Part shown: one piece after another, positions 41,456 through 50,040 of the stretch
Layout of the letters: each line of letters begins with the position of its first letter
Numbering within the stretch: the stretch's first letter is position 1
Notes under the pieces: generated by a model
Seen by the model: only the letters and a program-made list of their open reading frames with translations
Databases searched by the model: none
What the model was told of the DNA's origin: nothing
Assembly (NCBI GenBank): GCA_937981995.1
Contig: CALJNC010000007.1
Coordinates: forward strand, 1 to 64,000
Length of the DNA stretch: 64,000 bases
Direction: 5' to 3'
Origin: an uncultured Chitinophagaceae bacterium
Lineage (GTDB): Bacteria; Bacteroidota; Bacteroidia; Chitinophagales; Chitinophagaceae
Program-made: the position numbers and the translations under genes

Positions 41456-42202
41456 TTACCGCTTGCCAAAGCCATACAGCAAATAAAAATTATACCCAAT
41501 AACAGGTTGCTTTTTAGCAGCACCATACCCTGCCAAATAGGTAGGCGTTAGCTCCCTAATCTTAGCTGGGTTAAAAAAAGTTTTGCCTCTCATATTCCAA
41601 CCTACAAAAATACTTTTGGTTAGTTCTATTCTAAAACCAGCCGTCAACTCGAGCCAGTGAAACATATTAGTACTAGCCTCTTTGGTAATGGTAGTATTGC
41701 CATAATAAGGATCCCAAAGTTGAGCAGTTGCCTCTTGCCTATTATTTAAAGCCGATGCCAATCGCAAGCCAAAAAATGCATTATCCAAATCGCCTTTATA
41801 AAGTTTGCCAAAAAAATATTTATCAAAACCTAAACGTAAAAAATAGGAGTTGGCCTCAAACTGAATATTCTCACCCCTATTTGATGAGGTAGCAAAACCA
41901 CCTTCGGCCACATAATGCATTTTCGGTTTCCATACTCCTTCAAAAAGAAATTCTACTGTGTTATAGTCATCGGTTAGGGCAGACCGTATCAATTTAGATG
42001 CATCAATACCTATTCTAAAATATTGAAAATGTTTTTCCTTGGGCTCTTCTTTTTTTGCAAGTAGCGATGAATCGCTTACAATCTTTGTAGTGTCCTTAAG
42101 CACCTTCAAAGAATCTGTAAGCACAGTATCAGCCTTCTCTTGAGCGTAGGATGGCACACTCCAAAACAGAAAAAATAATATGCTACTTATAAATAACTTC
42201 AA
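41456..42202 (-). CDS. DUF6048-family outer-membrane barrel protein
   Basis: This 248-residue protein has a signal peptide (ending YAQ-EK), a Ser/Lys/Asp-rich linker and a barrel-like part: 'YFRIGIDASKLIRS', 'YVAEGGFATS', 'YFLRLGFDKYFF', 'FHWLELTAGFRIELTKSIFVGWNMRGK' and the final 'PVIGYNFYLLYGFGKR'. This agrees with the DUF6048 family, which is paired with DUF6452 in Bacteroidota. Its start overlaps the end of the DUF6452 gene by 20 bases, so the two are translationally coupled. The function of the pair is unknown. The name is from memory of the motif pattern, so moderately sure. Confidence 0.78.
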   Translation of the reverse strand: MKLFISSILFFLFWSVPSYAQEKADTVLTDSLKVLKDTTKIVSDSSLLAKKEEPKEKHFQYFRIGIDASKLIRSALTDDYNTVEFLFEGVWKPKMHYVAEGGFATSSNRGENIQFEANSYFLRLGFDKYFFGKLYKGDLDNAFFGLRLASALNNRQEATAQLWDPYYGNTTITKEASTNMFHWLELTAGFRIELTKSIFVGWNMRGKTFFNPAKIRELTPTYLAGYGAAKKQPVIGYNFYLLYGFGKR

Positions 42203-42641
42203 GGTGACGATTTTGTAAAATGTTATCTACTTTAGTTACTTTGATGTTTACAGAGTCGTAATTGAGACGACTGTGCGTTACGTTTTGAATATCAAAATAC
42301 GTTTGATACCCACAACCATTTGAAATAAAAATATCTTCCTTGATATAAGATACTGTAATCGTATCTCGAGTGGATTGATGCCTGAAAACTAAAATTTGCT
42401 GATCTTCAGTACGATCTAATGGAATATTAATGGTTGCCAAATTAGAAGCAGATTCGTAATACTCATAAGAATTCACGGCATCGTAAACACTTAGATCATT
42501 CAAAAAAGTATCTACCAGTTTTGTTGAATCATAGGTTTTAAAATCTATGGTCATTACAACCGCATCTGGATCAATGCAAAAATCATCTTTCACACACCCA
42601 AAAAGTGATATGATACAAACTATAACTACAATGAACCGCAT
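42183..42641 (-). CDS. DUF6452-family lipoprotein
   Basis: This 152-residue protein has a short lipoprotein signal (SLFG-C, Cys16), followed by 'VKDDFCIDPDAVVMTIDFK', the usual DUF6452 start with a second Cys shortly after the lipidated one. A later 'ISNGCGYQTYFDI' gives a third Cys. The rest is beta-rich. It overlaps the DUF6048 gene and lies three bases after korB, so all three appear to be one transcript. In many Bacteroidota the pair lies near rlmD; here rlmD is about 9 kb away. Confidence 0.78.
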   Translation of the reverse strand: MRFIVVIVCIISLFGCVKDDFCIDPDAVVMTIDFKTYDSTKLVDTFLNDLSVYDAVNSYEYYESASNLATINIPLDRTEDQQILVFRHQSTRDTITVSYIKEDIFISNGCGYQTYFDIQNVTHSRLNYDSVNIKVTKVDNILQNRHLEVIYK

Positions 42642-42644
42642 GCC

Positions 42645-43670
42645 TTATTTAACCTCCCAGGTTTCTGTACCGGCAATCAGTTCGTTTAAGTCTCCTAATC
42701 CCTTTTGCTCTTTAGCAAGTTCTATCTGATCGTTCAATTGTTTTTCGTACGTAGGTTTTTCTATTGCATATAATACGCCAAACGGACGAGGCAATGCACC
42801 TTCTTCTCTTGGATCATCAAAAAATCGTGCAAGTAATTGGGCTTTTGCCAAATCTTGCTCATCGTGTATCCACAAATCTTCATCGCTGTAATCAGCTCGG
42901 TTTACAATTTGAGGATTCAAACCATCCAATCGGATTCCTTTTTCTAACTCAGCTCCAAAAACCAATGGCTTACCATGCTCCAACATAAGTGTTACACCCG
43001 CCTTGGTTTTTTTATCGGTCATCATTCCAAACGCACCATCATTAAAAATGTTACAATTTTGGTATACCTCTAATAAGGCACTACCCTTATGTCCTTCACT
43101 GCGGCGCAGCATTGCTTGTAAGTGCTTAGGATCACGATCCATGCTACGAGCAAAAAAAGTAGTATCCGCACCCAAAGCCAAAGCTGCAGGATTAAACGGA
43201 TTATCTATACTACCAAAAGGTGTAGACTTGGTTACTTTATTAGTTTCTGATGTAGGCGAATATTGCCCTTTGGTTAAACCATAAATTTGATTATTAAAAA
43301 GCAACACTTGCACATCAATATTTCTTCTGAGTAAATGAATAATATGATTCCCTCCAATACTCAAAGCATCTCCATCACCAGTTACAATCCATACACTCAA
43401 CTCAGGACGCGTCATTTTTAATCCCGATGCTACAGCCGGAGCTCGTCCATGAATGGAGTGCATCCCGTATGTATTCATATAATACGGAAAACGCGACGAA
43501 CAACCAATCCCAGAAATAATTACAATATTTTCCTTAGGAATATCCAAGGTGGGTAATACAGTTTGTACTTGTTTAAGTATTGAATAATCTCCACAACCCG
43601 GACACCAGCGTACCTCTTGATCGGTAGCAAAATCCTTGGCTGTTAATGGAGCTGTTGTAGTATCTGACAT
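42645..43670 (-). CDS. korB: 2-oxoacid:ferredoxin oxidoreductase, beta subunit
   Basis: This 341-residue TPP-binding subunit shows 'VRWCPGCGDYSIL', 'GIGCSSRFPYYMNTYGMHSIHGRAPAVA' and the TPP motif 'GDGDALSIGGNH', followed by 'NNQIYGLTKGQ'. With the alpha subunit it converts 2-oxoglutarate (or a related 2-oxoacid) and CoA to acyl-CoA, CO2 and reduced ferredoxin. The alpha subunit usually precedes it but is absent here: upstream is a divergent TonB receptor gene. The ATG at 43670 is preferred over a TTG four codons earlier that overlaps the -7 box. Substrate (Kor versus other) is by resemblance only. Confidence 0.88.
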   Translation of the reverse strand: MSDTTTAPLTAKDFATDQEVRWCPGCGDYSILKQVQTVLPTLDIPKENIVIISGIGCSSRFPYYMNTYGMHSIHGRAPAVASGLKMTRPELSVWIVTGDGDALSIGGNHIIHLLRRNIDVQVLLFNNQIYGLTKGQYSPTSETNKVTKSTPFGSIDNPFNPAALALGADTTFFARSMDRDPKHLQAMLRRSEGHKGSALLEVYQNCNIFNDGAFGMMTDKKTKAGVTLMLEHGKPLVFGAELEKGIRLDGLNPQIVNRADYSDEDLWIHDEQDLAKAQLLARFFDDPREEGALPRPFGVLYAIEKPTYEKQLNDQIELAKEQKGLGDLNELIAGTETWEVK

Positions 43671-43679
43671 ATCTTGATA

Positions 43680-43687
43680 CAAAAGTA
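43680..43687 (-). promoter_or_regulatory. -7 element (TACTTTTG) of korB
   Basis: TACTTTTG on the minus strand matches TAnnTTTG and ends nine bases before the korB ATG at 43670. Confidence 0.5.
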
Positions 43688-43779
43688 CGGCAATTAGTAG
43701 TGAGTAGCGAGCAGGAAGTAGGAAGATTTTATTAATGAAAATGTAAAAAGCATTTCATCCTATTGTGTTTACTTACCAC

Positions 43780-43815
43780 TAAATACTATTTACTTAAGAC
43801 TATAAATACTATTTA
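43780..43815 (+). promoter_or_regulatory. Two identical 13-bp dyads upstream of the TonB receptor gene
   Basis: TAAATACTATTTA occurs at 43780-43792 and again at 43803-43815. Each copy is itself an inverted repeat (TAAAT-ACT-ATTTA), and the copies are 23 bases apart, about two helical turns, so a dimeric regulator would bind both on one face. The second copy ends five bases before the -7 box. Confidence 0.5.
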
Positions 43816-43820
43816 TCCCT

Positions 43821-43828
43821 TACTTTCG
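43821..43828 (+). promoter_or_regulatory. -7-like element (TACTTTCG) of the TonB receptor gene
   Basis: TACTTTCG is one base from TAnnTTTG and lies 12 bases before the ATG at 43841. The same octamer lies just before rlmD (51595-51602), so it may be an accepted variant in this organism. Confidence 0.4.
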
Positions 43829-43840
43829 TTATTACGTAAA

Positions 43841-46294
43841 ATGCAGAAATCGTTCCTTATACTGTTGTGGGTTATCTTACCTAGTTTACTTTTTGCGCAA
43901 GCAAATCAAGGAACAATTCAAGGTAAAGTTTTAAACCAGGATAATATTCCTATCCCAGGTGTAAACATTGGTATAAAAGGCACTTCAATTGGTAGTAAAA
44001 CGGATCGTAATGGAGATTTTTCTATTTCGGTACCTGCTAATAAAAATCTTGTTCTTGTTTTCTCTTCAGTAAGTTATAAAAGAAAAGAAATTGGTAAACG
44101 CTTAAAGCCAAATCAAGTTTTAAGACTTGCTGTTTCTATCAATAGAAAAATAACGCAAACCAAGCAAGTAACCATAACCCGCAAAACAAGAAACGAAGCC
44201 GGGATGACTAATCTTGACCCTAAAAATGCCGAGCTTCTGCCTACGCCTATAGGTGGCATTGAAGGATTACTTAAAATATTTGTAGGCTCACGCAATGAAA
44301 TGACATCGCAGTATAACGTACGTGGTGGTAACTATGATGAAAACTTAGTTTATATAAATGATTTTGAAGTGTACCGCCCCTTCCTTGTACGCAGTGGACA
44401 ACAGGAAGGGCTTAGTATTATCAATGCTGATTTAACGAGCGGCGTAGCATTTTCTACAGGAGGTTTCCAAAGTAAATACGGCGACAAAATGAGCAGTGTT
44501 TTGGACATTGATTACAAAAAACCAAAAGAATTTGCAGGTAGCGCACAGCTAAGCCTATTAGGTGTAAACGCTCACTTAGAAGGTACAGGCCTGAAAGATA
44601 AAATGACCTACCTCGTAGGTGTGCGGCAGAAATCAAATCAATACTTATTACAATCACAACAAACGCAAGGAATTTACAACCCAACATTTACCGATGTACA
44701 AACATTTGTAAATTATAAATTTAATGAACGTTGGCAATCAGATGTATTCCTAAACTATGCTCGTAATCGTTTTGATTTTACACCCGAAAGTAGCACCCAG
44801 AGTTTTGGATTAATTAATCAAGCATTTCAATTACGTACGTTTTATAATGGTTCCGAAACTGATAAATTTGACTCTCGCTATGGCGGCGTTTCATTTACCA
44901 ATACGCCAAATAATAAATTGTCTTTAAAGTTTTTGGCTAGCGGATTTCAAACCCGTGAGCAAGAAACTTTTGACATTAAAGGAGAATACCTTTTAGGCGA
45001 AATAGAAACCGACCTAGGCAAAGATAATTTTGGACAATTAAAATTTGCAGTAGGTACGGGTATTATACATGAGTTTGCTCGTAATTATTTAAATATCAAT
45101 GTAGGTAATATAGGTCATAAAGGCGCATACGATGCCGGAAAGCACTTTGTGCAATGGGGATTAAATACTGAAATTGTAAGCATCAATGACGACTTACACG
45201 AATGGGAACGCCGAGATAGCGCCGGCTTTACACAGCCGTATAACGATAGTACTTTGGGCATTACTACTTTTTATAACTCGCAGCAAAACTTTAACTACAG
45301 CAGGTTTACTGCCTACATGCAAGATAATATTAGTTTTGACTCAGTAGGAGTTGTAATGACAGCCGGAGTGCGCGCTAATTATAATCAGCTAAATAGTGAG
45401 CTTTTAATCTCACCTAGGTTGCAACTATCTTGGAAGCCCAAAAAATGGAAAAATGATTTTGTATTTAGAGGCGCAACGGGGCTATATCATCAACCACCTT
45501 TTTATAGAGAAATGCGTGATTTAAATGGAGTGGTAAATAAAAATATCAAAGCGCAAAAAAGTTTTCATGCGCTTGCAGGTTTTGATTATAACTTTAAGGG
45601 CATAGGCAAGCGACCATTTAAACTAACCTCAGAGTTTTATTATAAATCCATGTGGGATTTAGTGCCTTATGAGTTTGACAATGTGCGTATCCGATACTTT
45701 GGAGATAATCTTGCTAAAGGATATGCAATGGGTGCAGAGTTTAGATTATATGGCGATTTAGTAAAAGATGCAGAAAGTTGGGTAAGCCTTGGCTTTATGA
45801 AAACAGAAGAAGATATTTTGAATGATGAAATCGTTTTTCAAAATCAAGCGGGTGCTGATAGTGCTACATTTAACCCTGGTTACATACCTAGACCAACCGA
45901 TGCGCGTGTAAACTTTGGTTTGTTCTTTTCTGATTATTTGCCAGGCAATAAAAACTTCAAGGTCCACATTAGTGGCTTATACTCTACCGGTTTACCTTTT
46001 GGACCACCCGATCAAGCCCGTTATGGCGATACCTTACGAGCACCTAGTTACCGCCGTGTAGATATTGGCTTCTCAGCATTATTATTGGACGGTCAAAAAA
46101 AGCAACGACCCCATTATAGTTTCTTCAAAAACTTTAATAGTATTTGGTTAAGCATGGAAGTATTTAATCTGTTAGCGATTCGTAATACACTTTCATATCA
46201 GTGGATCCAAGATCAAACAAGTGGCAGAACATATGCTGTGCCCAATCGACTAACCTCTCGTTTATTAAACGCTAAGTTGGTGGTTAAGTTTTAA
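43841..46294 (+). CDS. TonB-dependent outer-membrane receptor with carboxypeptidase-like regulatory domain
   Basis: The protein has 817 residues. Signal peptide (ending LFA-QA), a carboxypeptidase D regulatory-like domain (about 22-110, 'GTIQGKVLNQDNIPIPGVNIGIKGTSIGSKTDRNGDFSI'), a plug domain ('GGIEGLLKIFVGSRNEMTSQYNVRGGNYDENLVYINDFEVY', 'GFQSKYGDKMSSVLDI') and a barrel (about 270-817) ending 'LNAKLVVKF'. No SusD partner gene is adjacent, so a polysaccharide locus is not indicated; the substrate is unknown. The start at 43841 gives a regular signal peptide. Preceded by paired operator-like dyads, divergent from korB, and its stop is one base from the stop of the convergent T9SS cargo gene. 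Confidence 0.88.
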   Translation: MQKSFLILLWVILPSLLFAQANQGTIQGKVLNQDNIPIPGVNIGIKGTSIGSKTDRNGDFSISVPANKNLVLVFSSVSYKRKEIGKRLKPNQVLRLAVSINRKITQTKQVTITRKTRNEAGMTNLDPKNAELLPTPIGGIEGLLKIFVGSRNEMTSQYNVRGGNYDENLVYINDFEVYRPFLVRSGQQEGLSIINADLTSGVAFSTGGFQSKYGDKMSSVLDIDYKKPKEFAGSAQLSLLGVNAHLEGTGLKDKMTYLVGVRQKSNQYLLQSQQTQGIYNPTFTDVQTFVNYKFNERWQSDVFLNYARNRFDFTPESSTQSFGLINQAFQLRTFYNGSETDKFDSRYGGVSFTNTPNNKLSLKFLASGFQTREQETFDIKGEYLLGEIETDLGKDNFGQLKFAVGTGIIHEFARNYLNINVGNIGHKGAYDAGKHFVQWGLNTEIVSINDDLHEWERRDSAGFTQPYNDSTLGITTFYNSQQNFNYSRFTAYMQDNISFDSVGVVMTAGVRANYNQLNSELLISPRLQLSWKPKKWKNDFVFRGATGLYHQPPFYREMRDLNGVVNKNIKAQKSFHALAGFDYNFKGIGKRPFKLTSEFYYKSMWDLVPYEFDNVRIRYFGDNLAKGYAMGAEFRLYGDLVKDAESWVSLGFMKTEEDILNDEIVFQNQAGADSATFNPGYIPRPTDARVNFGLFFSDYLPGNKNFKVHISGLYSTGLPFGPPDQARYGDTLRAPSYRRVDIGFSALLLDGQKKQRPHYSFFKNFNSIWLSMEVFNLLAIRNTLSYQWIQDQTSGRTYAVPNRLTSRLLNAKLVVKF

Positions 46295-46295
46295 A

Positions 46296-47969
46296 TTAAT
46301 CCTTGCGCAATTTTATACTCTTACTACCGCTGGGTGTAGATAGTTTCAAAAAGTAAATTCCACTGGCCAAACTATTATCATTTAGCTTGAGATTCAATTC
46401 ATGGGTTCCAGTAGTATACACTTTACTCTGCATTAAAAACCTTGATTGTACTATTCCCAAAATATCAAGTAACTCGATAGCCACTTCTTCAGTTTTGGTA
46501 AGCTCCATGCTCAATTGAATTTGACTAGTAAACGGATTAGGAGATGCAGAAACGGCACCAATATTCTTTACATCCCAAATAGAATTTGGGCTTCCGCTAG
46601 CAAATAAATGATGTGCGAAAATGTCATCGAAGGCACTCGTTCTTTCATCTTTCCAAGCAATGATAGTTCCGCCTTTATTGTCCGGTATATTCTTGGGTGC
46701 TTCTTGATCTCCTATTGCATTACATACAATTTCACCATTATTAGCCCAAACCGTTACACCGTTTTTATCAATACGTTGCGCATAAATATCCCAATCGGCA
46801 CCACGCTCGTCTTGCCATGTAATAATCGCGCCTGAGTCTTTATCACTTATAATATTGGGGTTCAATTGATCATTTAATGCATCACATATTTTCACACCAT
46901 TGGTTGTCCATTGTGGTGAGCCAGTAGATTCTAATTTTTGAGCATAAATATCAAAGCTTCCGCTTCTTTTATCTTTCCACGTAATAATTACCCCATTAAT
47001 TTTATTATTACTTACAATATCCATTGCACTTTGATTATCTGTAGCAGTGCATACTGGCATACCTCCGGGCCCCCATAACGAAGTTCCATTAGAGTCTACT
47101 CGTTGGCAGTAAATGTCATAATCTGAACCATTGCGCCCATCAATCCATGATATATATACTCCATCTCGTTCCTTTTCAGGATCAATCTTAGGCGTTGTTT
47201 GTACCCCATTAGCAATGCAAACCACCGCTGCATTATCACCCCATAATCTTTGCCCATTTGCATTTAAACGCTGCGCATAAATATCATAGGTACCCGAGCG
47301 TTCATCTTGCCAAGTTATAATTGCTCCACCTTTACCATCGCGCTGTGCTTTGTGGTTTATACGGTTGCTATTATTTGTACAAGCTGATATCCCACCATTG
47401 GCCCATACGGCCTGTCCTGAACTATCAATGCGCTGTGCCCAAATATCCCAACGAGATCCTACTCTTTTTTCCCAACATGCTATTAATCCGCCGTGATCAT
47501 CGCGTATAATTTTTTGACTATGTTCCCTAGCAATCTCGGTAGTAATGGGTGCACCATTTGCTTGCCACATTAAATTACCATTTCCATCTATTCGTTGCGC
47601 ATATAAATCTCTTTCGATACCCGAGCGCCAATCACTCCAGGCAATTAATACGCCACCTCTTCCATCAGATATAATGGCTGGAGTACTTTGATCAGCAGAT
47701 AAAGTACATACGCCTACTCCGTTTTTTGTCCATAAAGGAAAACCTAAGCTATCCAATCGTTGTGCATAGATGTCTGAGCTGTTGGTTCCTTTTCTATAGT
47801 CTCTCCATACCATAAATACTCCTCCAGCACCATCTGATGTAAGGCGCACATCTTTTTGTAAACCAGCAGTATCGCAAACTACTGTATTGATCATAGGATT
47901 CATGCTCCATTGTGCAGAAAGGGTGCCGGCAAAAAAAGTAAACAATAGTAATACTCGTAAAAATTTCAT
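46296..47969 (-). CDS. T9SS-secreted protein of tandem ~54-residue W-x-D-x-R repeats
   Basis: The protein has 557 residues: signal peptide (ending LSA-QW), seven full repeats of about 54 residues plus a partial eighth (to about 470), then a type A sorting domain ('SASPNPFTSQIQLSM', 'LASGIYFLKLST'). Each repeat reads roughly G-x-x-x-x-W-x-D-x-R-x-G-x-x-D-I-Y-A-Q-R-(L/I)-D-x-x-G-x-x-x-W-x-x-x-G-(V)-x-(V/I)-C. The repeats are likely blades of a beta-propeller. Cys sites recur at the end of several repeats. Exported by T9SS and probably surface-bound or released; ligand unknown. It is preceded by no clear -7 box within 60 bases. Confidence 0.83.
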   Translation of the reverse strand: MKFLRVLLLFTFFAGTLSAQWSMNPMINTVVCDTAGLQKDVRLTSDGAGGVFMVWRDYRKGTNSSDIYAQRLDSLGFPLWTKNGVGVCTLSADQSTPAIISDGRGGVLIAWSDWRSGIERDLYAQRIDGNGNLMWQANGAPITTEIAREHSQKIIRDDHGGLIACWEKRVGSRWDIWAQRIDSSGQAVWANGGISACTNNSNRINHKAQRDGKGGAIITWQDERSGTYDIYAQRLNANGQRLWGDNAAVVCIANGVQTTPKIDPEKERDGVYISWIDGRNGSDYDIYCQRVDSNGTSLWGPGGMPVCTATDNQSAMDIVSNNKINGVIITWKDKRSGSFDIYAQKLESTGSPQWTTNGVKICDALNDQLNPNIISDKDSGAIITWQDERGADWDIYAQRIDKNGVTVWANNGEIVCNAIGDQEAPKNIPDNKGGTIIAWKDERTSAFDDIFAHHLFASGSPNSIWDVKNIGAVSASPNPFTSQIQLSMELTKTEEVAIELLDILGIVQSRFLMQSKVYTTGTHELNLKLNDNSLASGIYFLKLSTPSGSKSIKLRKD

Positions 47970-48010
47970 TTGTAAAAGGGTTTAAACTTTAACTAAGATA
48001 AGAATTTTAA

Positions 48011-48042
48011 AACAAAAAGCCCTGTTCTTTTAAAACAGGGCT
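48011..48042 (-). terminator. Terminator of the parvulin chaperone gene
   Basis: AGCCCTGTT pairs with AACAGGGCT (9 bp, seven-base loop), with a T run on the minus-strand side. It lies 24 bases after the stop at 48067. Confidence 0.85.
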
Positions 48043-48066
48043 TTGAAATTTTCGTTTATAATTCCT

Positions 48067-50031
48067 TTATTTAATCAAGGAGCTAAACACTCTTTTATTT
48101 ACCTTAAGCGGATACTTTGCACGAAGTTCTTGCTTCCAAGTACTTTCCAATGCGTCTTGATAATCGCTTATCACATAGCCTTTTGCTTCTCTTAATGTTT
48201 TTTGCGTAGGGTTGTTGTACACCTTATCTACCATTAGTAAAGAGTAACTTCCATCCTTATTTGTAAAGTAAGGCATGTACTTCCCAGCTACGATTGGCTT
48301 TTTAAATGAGAAACGACTTTGCTCAAACTTTCCTTCTTCCAAGCTCAATTTATCTTGTGGTCCATCACCGTTTACATTCTTGGTAATTTCAGATGGCGAT
48401 ACTTTTTTCATTGCATTTAGCTCTTTCACCAATTTCATTATATCTTCTTTTTTCTTTGCCGTATAAAGCTGTCCTTCTACTGCGGGTGTCCACATATAAT
48501 TGGCTCGATTTTTTTGATAAAATGCTTTAAGGCCTGTAGTATCAAGTGGCGCTTTGTCCCAAACTTTTTGCTTTGTTAGTTCAAAAATCAATATTCCTTC
48601 TCTGTACTCCTGCAAAATATTTTTGTACTCAGGGTTGGTTTTTTCTAGTTGGGCTTCTTCATAATCTGTCAATACCTTTTTAGAATAATTATCCAACAAA
48701 CTTGTAAGAGCATTCTCTTTCGCTCCATAAATTCTTCCCTTGGTGTACACCTTTATATAGTTTGCAAAATCTGCTTGCTTAAAAGTAGTACCGTCCATTG
48801 TAAAAATTGGTTTTACCATTTTACGGTAGCTTAATGGGTTAAACTTTCCATTGCGCAAATTACTATCTGGTATGGCACGTATAAGTTCCATTAGGGCAGC
48901 ATCGTTTTGCTTATAGTTCAATTTTTCTTTTAACTGCGCAGTAAATGCATCTTGTGCTACTTTAATTCGACCGTCGCGCTGTATTAATCTTTCAATAATT
49001 GGCTTATCCTCTTCAAAGCTTTTTAAAGGTATTTTTTTCATTAAGCTAATAATATGAAACCCATTGTCTGTTTCAATCACACGAGAAAAATCACCTTTCT
49101 TATCTAATGAGAATGCAGCATTTTCAAAAATAGAAACCATTTTTCCTACTCCAAATACGGGCATTACACCACCAGAGTTTTTTGTAAAACGATCTTCATT
49201 AAATCGTTTTTCTACCACTTCAAAATCAACGCCTTTTTTAAGCATGGTATATGCTGAGTCAATTTTTTTTCTTGCAGCTAATCTTCCTTTGTCGCCGCCA
49301 CTCTTGCGCACTTCTGTCATAATCTGCGCTACTTGTATTTGACCACGCGCCTTGCGCTCATTTATCTTTTTTACAATGTGGTAACCGTATACTGTACGGA
49401 AAGGTTTAGACATTTTTCCTTTAGGTGTATTGTAAGCTACATTTTCAAAAGGATAAACAATTTGCAAAGCAGTAATATATCCAATACCACCACCATGTAC
49501 AGCACTTTGTTTGTCATTGCTGTAAAGTTGTGCAGCTTTTTCAAAAGTTATATTTCCTTGCTTGATTTGATTGTAAATACTATCAATTGTTTTTCTTTTA
49601 AAAATTGTGTCCTTTGTATTTGGCTTTAAAGCTATAAGAATATGCGCAACGTTTACGTCTTTCTTCTTACGTTCAAATGCTTCTTTGATTAATTTATCTT
49701 TTGCTGTACGATTGGTCAAAAATGTTTTAGATAACTGCTTCCGGTATGAATCTATTTCACGACGTACCGAAGGAATTGTATCTAAATGAGCATCATACGC
49801 TTGCGATACCTTCATTTTAAATAAAGAGTATAAATCCAAATATTCGTTTAAAGCATCTTTTGAATAATCTACTTTTTTATTCATTTGATTTTTAGTGTAC
49901 ATGTGCAAAAATTCTGAGCTGCTCACGGAGCGATCACCTACAGAAAACAATTCAGCACTTTTCTTTTGAGCAGTTGCTCCTAAACAAAGGAATAAAACAA
50001 GGATGCTAACTAGAGATTTTTTCATTTTCAT
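48067..50031 (-). CDS. SurA-like peptidyl-prolyl isomerase with two parvulin domains
   Basis: This 654-residue exported protein (signal peptide ending ATA-QK) has an N-terminal helical part and two parvulin (PpiC) domains: about 125-225 ('VNVAHILIALKP', 'GGGIGYITALQIVYPFENVAYNTPKGKMSKPFRTVYGYHIVK') and about 230-335 ('IQVAQIMTEV', 'NGFHIISLMKK'). SurA and PpiD fold and guide outer-membrane proteins to BamA. The C-terminal ~300 residues are helical and not of a known catalytic type. The TlpA-like gene upstream on the same strand ends ten bases before it, so the two probably form a periplasmic folding operon. Confidence 0.88.
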   Translation of the reverse strand: MKMKKSLVSILVLFLCLGATAQKKSAELFSVGDRSVSSSEFLHMYTKNQMNKKVDYSKDALNEYLDLYSLFKMKVSQAYDAHLDTIPSVRREIDSYRKQLSKTFLTNRTAKDKLIKEAFERKKKDVNVAHILIALKPNTKDTIFKRKTIDSIYNQIKQGNITFEKAAQLYSNDKQSAVHGGGIGYITALQIVYPFENVAYNTPKGKMSKPFRTVYGYHIVKKINERKARGQIQVAQIMTEVRKSGGDKGRLAARKKIDSAYTMLKKGVDFEVVEKRFNEDRFTKNSGGVMPVFGVGKMVSIFENAAFSLDKKGDFSRVIETDNGFHIISLMKKIPLKSFEEDKPIIERLIQRDGRIKVAQDAFTAQLKEKLNYKQNDAALMELIRAIPDSNLRNGKFNPLSYRKMVKPIFTMDGTTFKQADFANYIKVYTKGRIYGAKENALTSLLDNYSKKVLTDYEEAQLEKTNPEYKNILQEYREGILIFELTKQKVWDKAPLDTTGLKAFYQKNRANYMWTPAVEGQLYTAKKKEDIMKLVKELNAMKKVSPSEITKNVNGDGPQDKLSLEEGKFEQSRFSFKKPIVAGKYMPYFTNKDGSYSLLMVDKVYNNPTQKTLREAKGYVISDYQDALESTWKQELRAKYPLKVNKRVFSSLIK

Positions 50032-50040
50032 TTGCGTATT

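Noticed and set aside
43695-43722. GTAGTGAGTAGCGAGCAGGAAGTAGG run as an iteron or regulatory repeat
   Set aside because: Imperfect purine-rich units of irregular length; similar runs occur near 19863. More likely drifted intergenic sequence.
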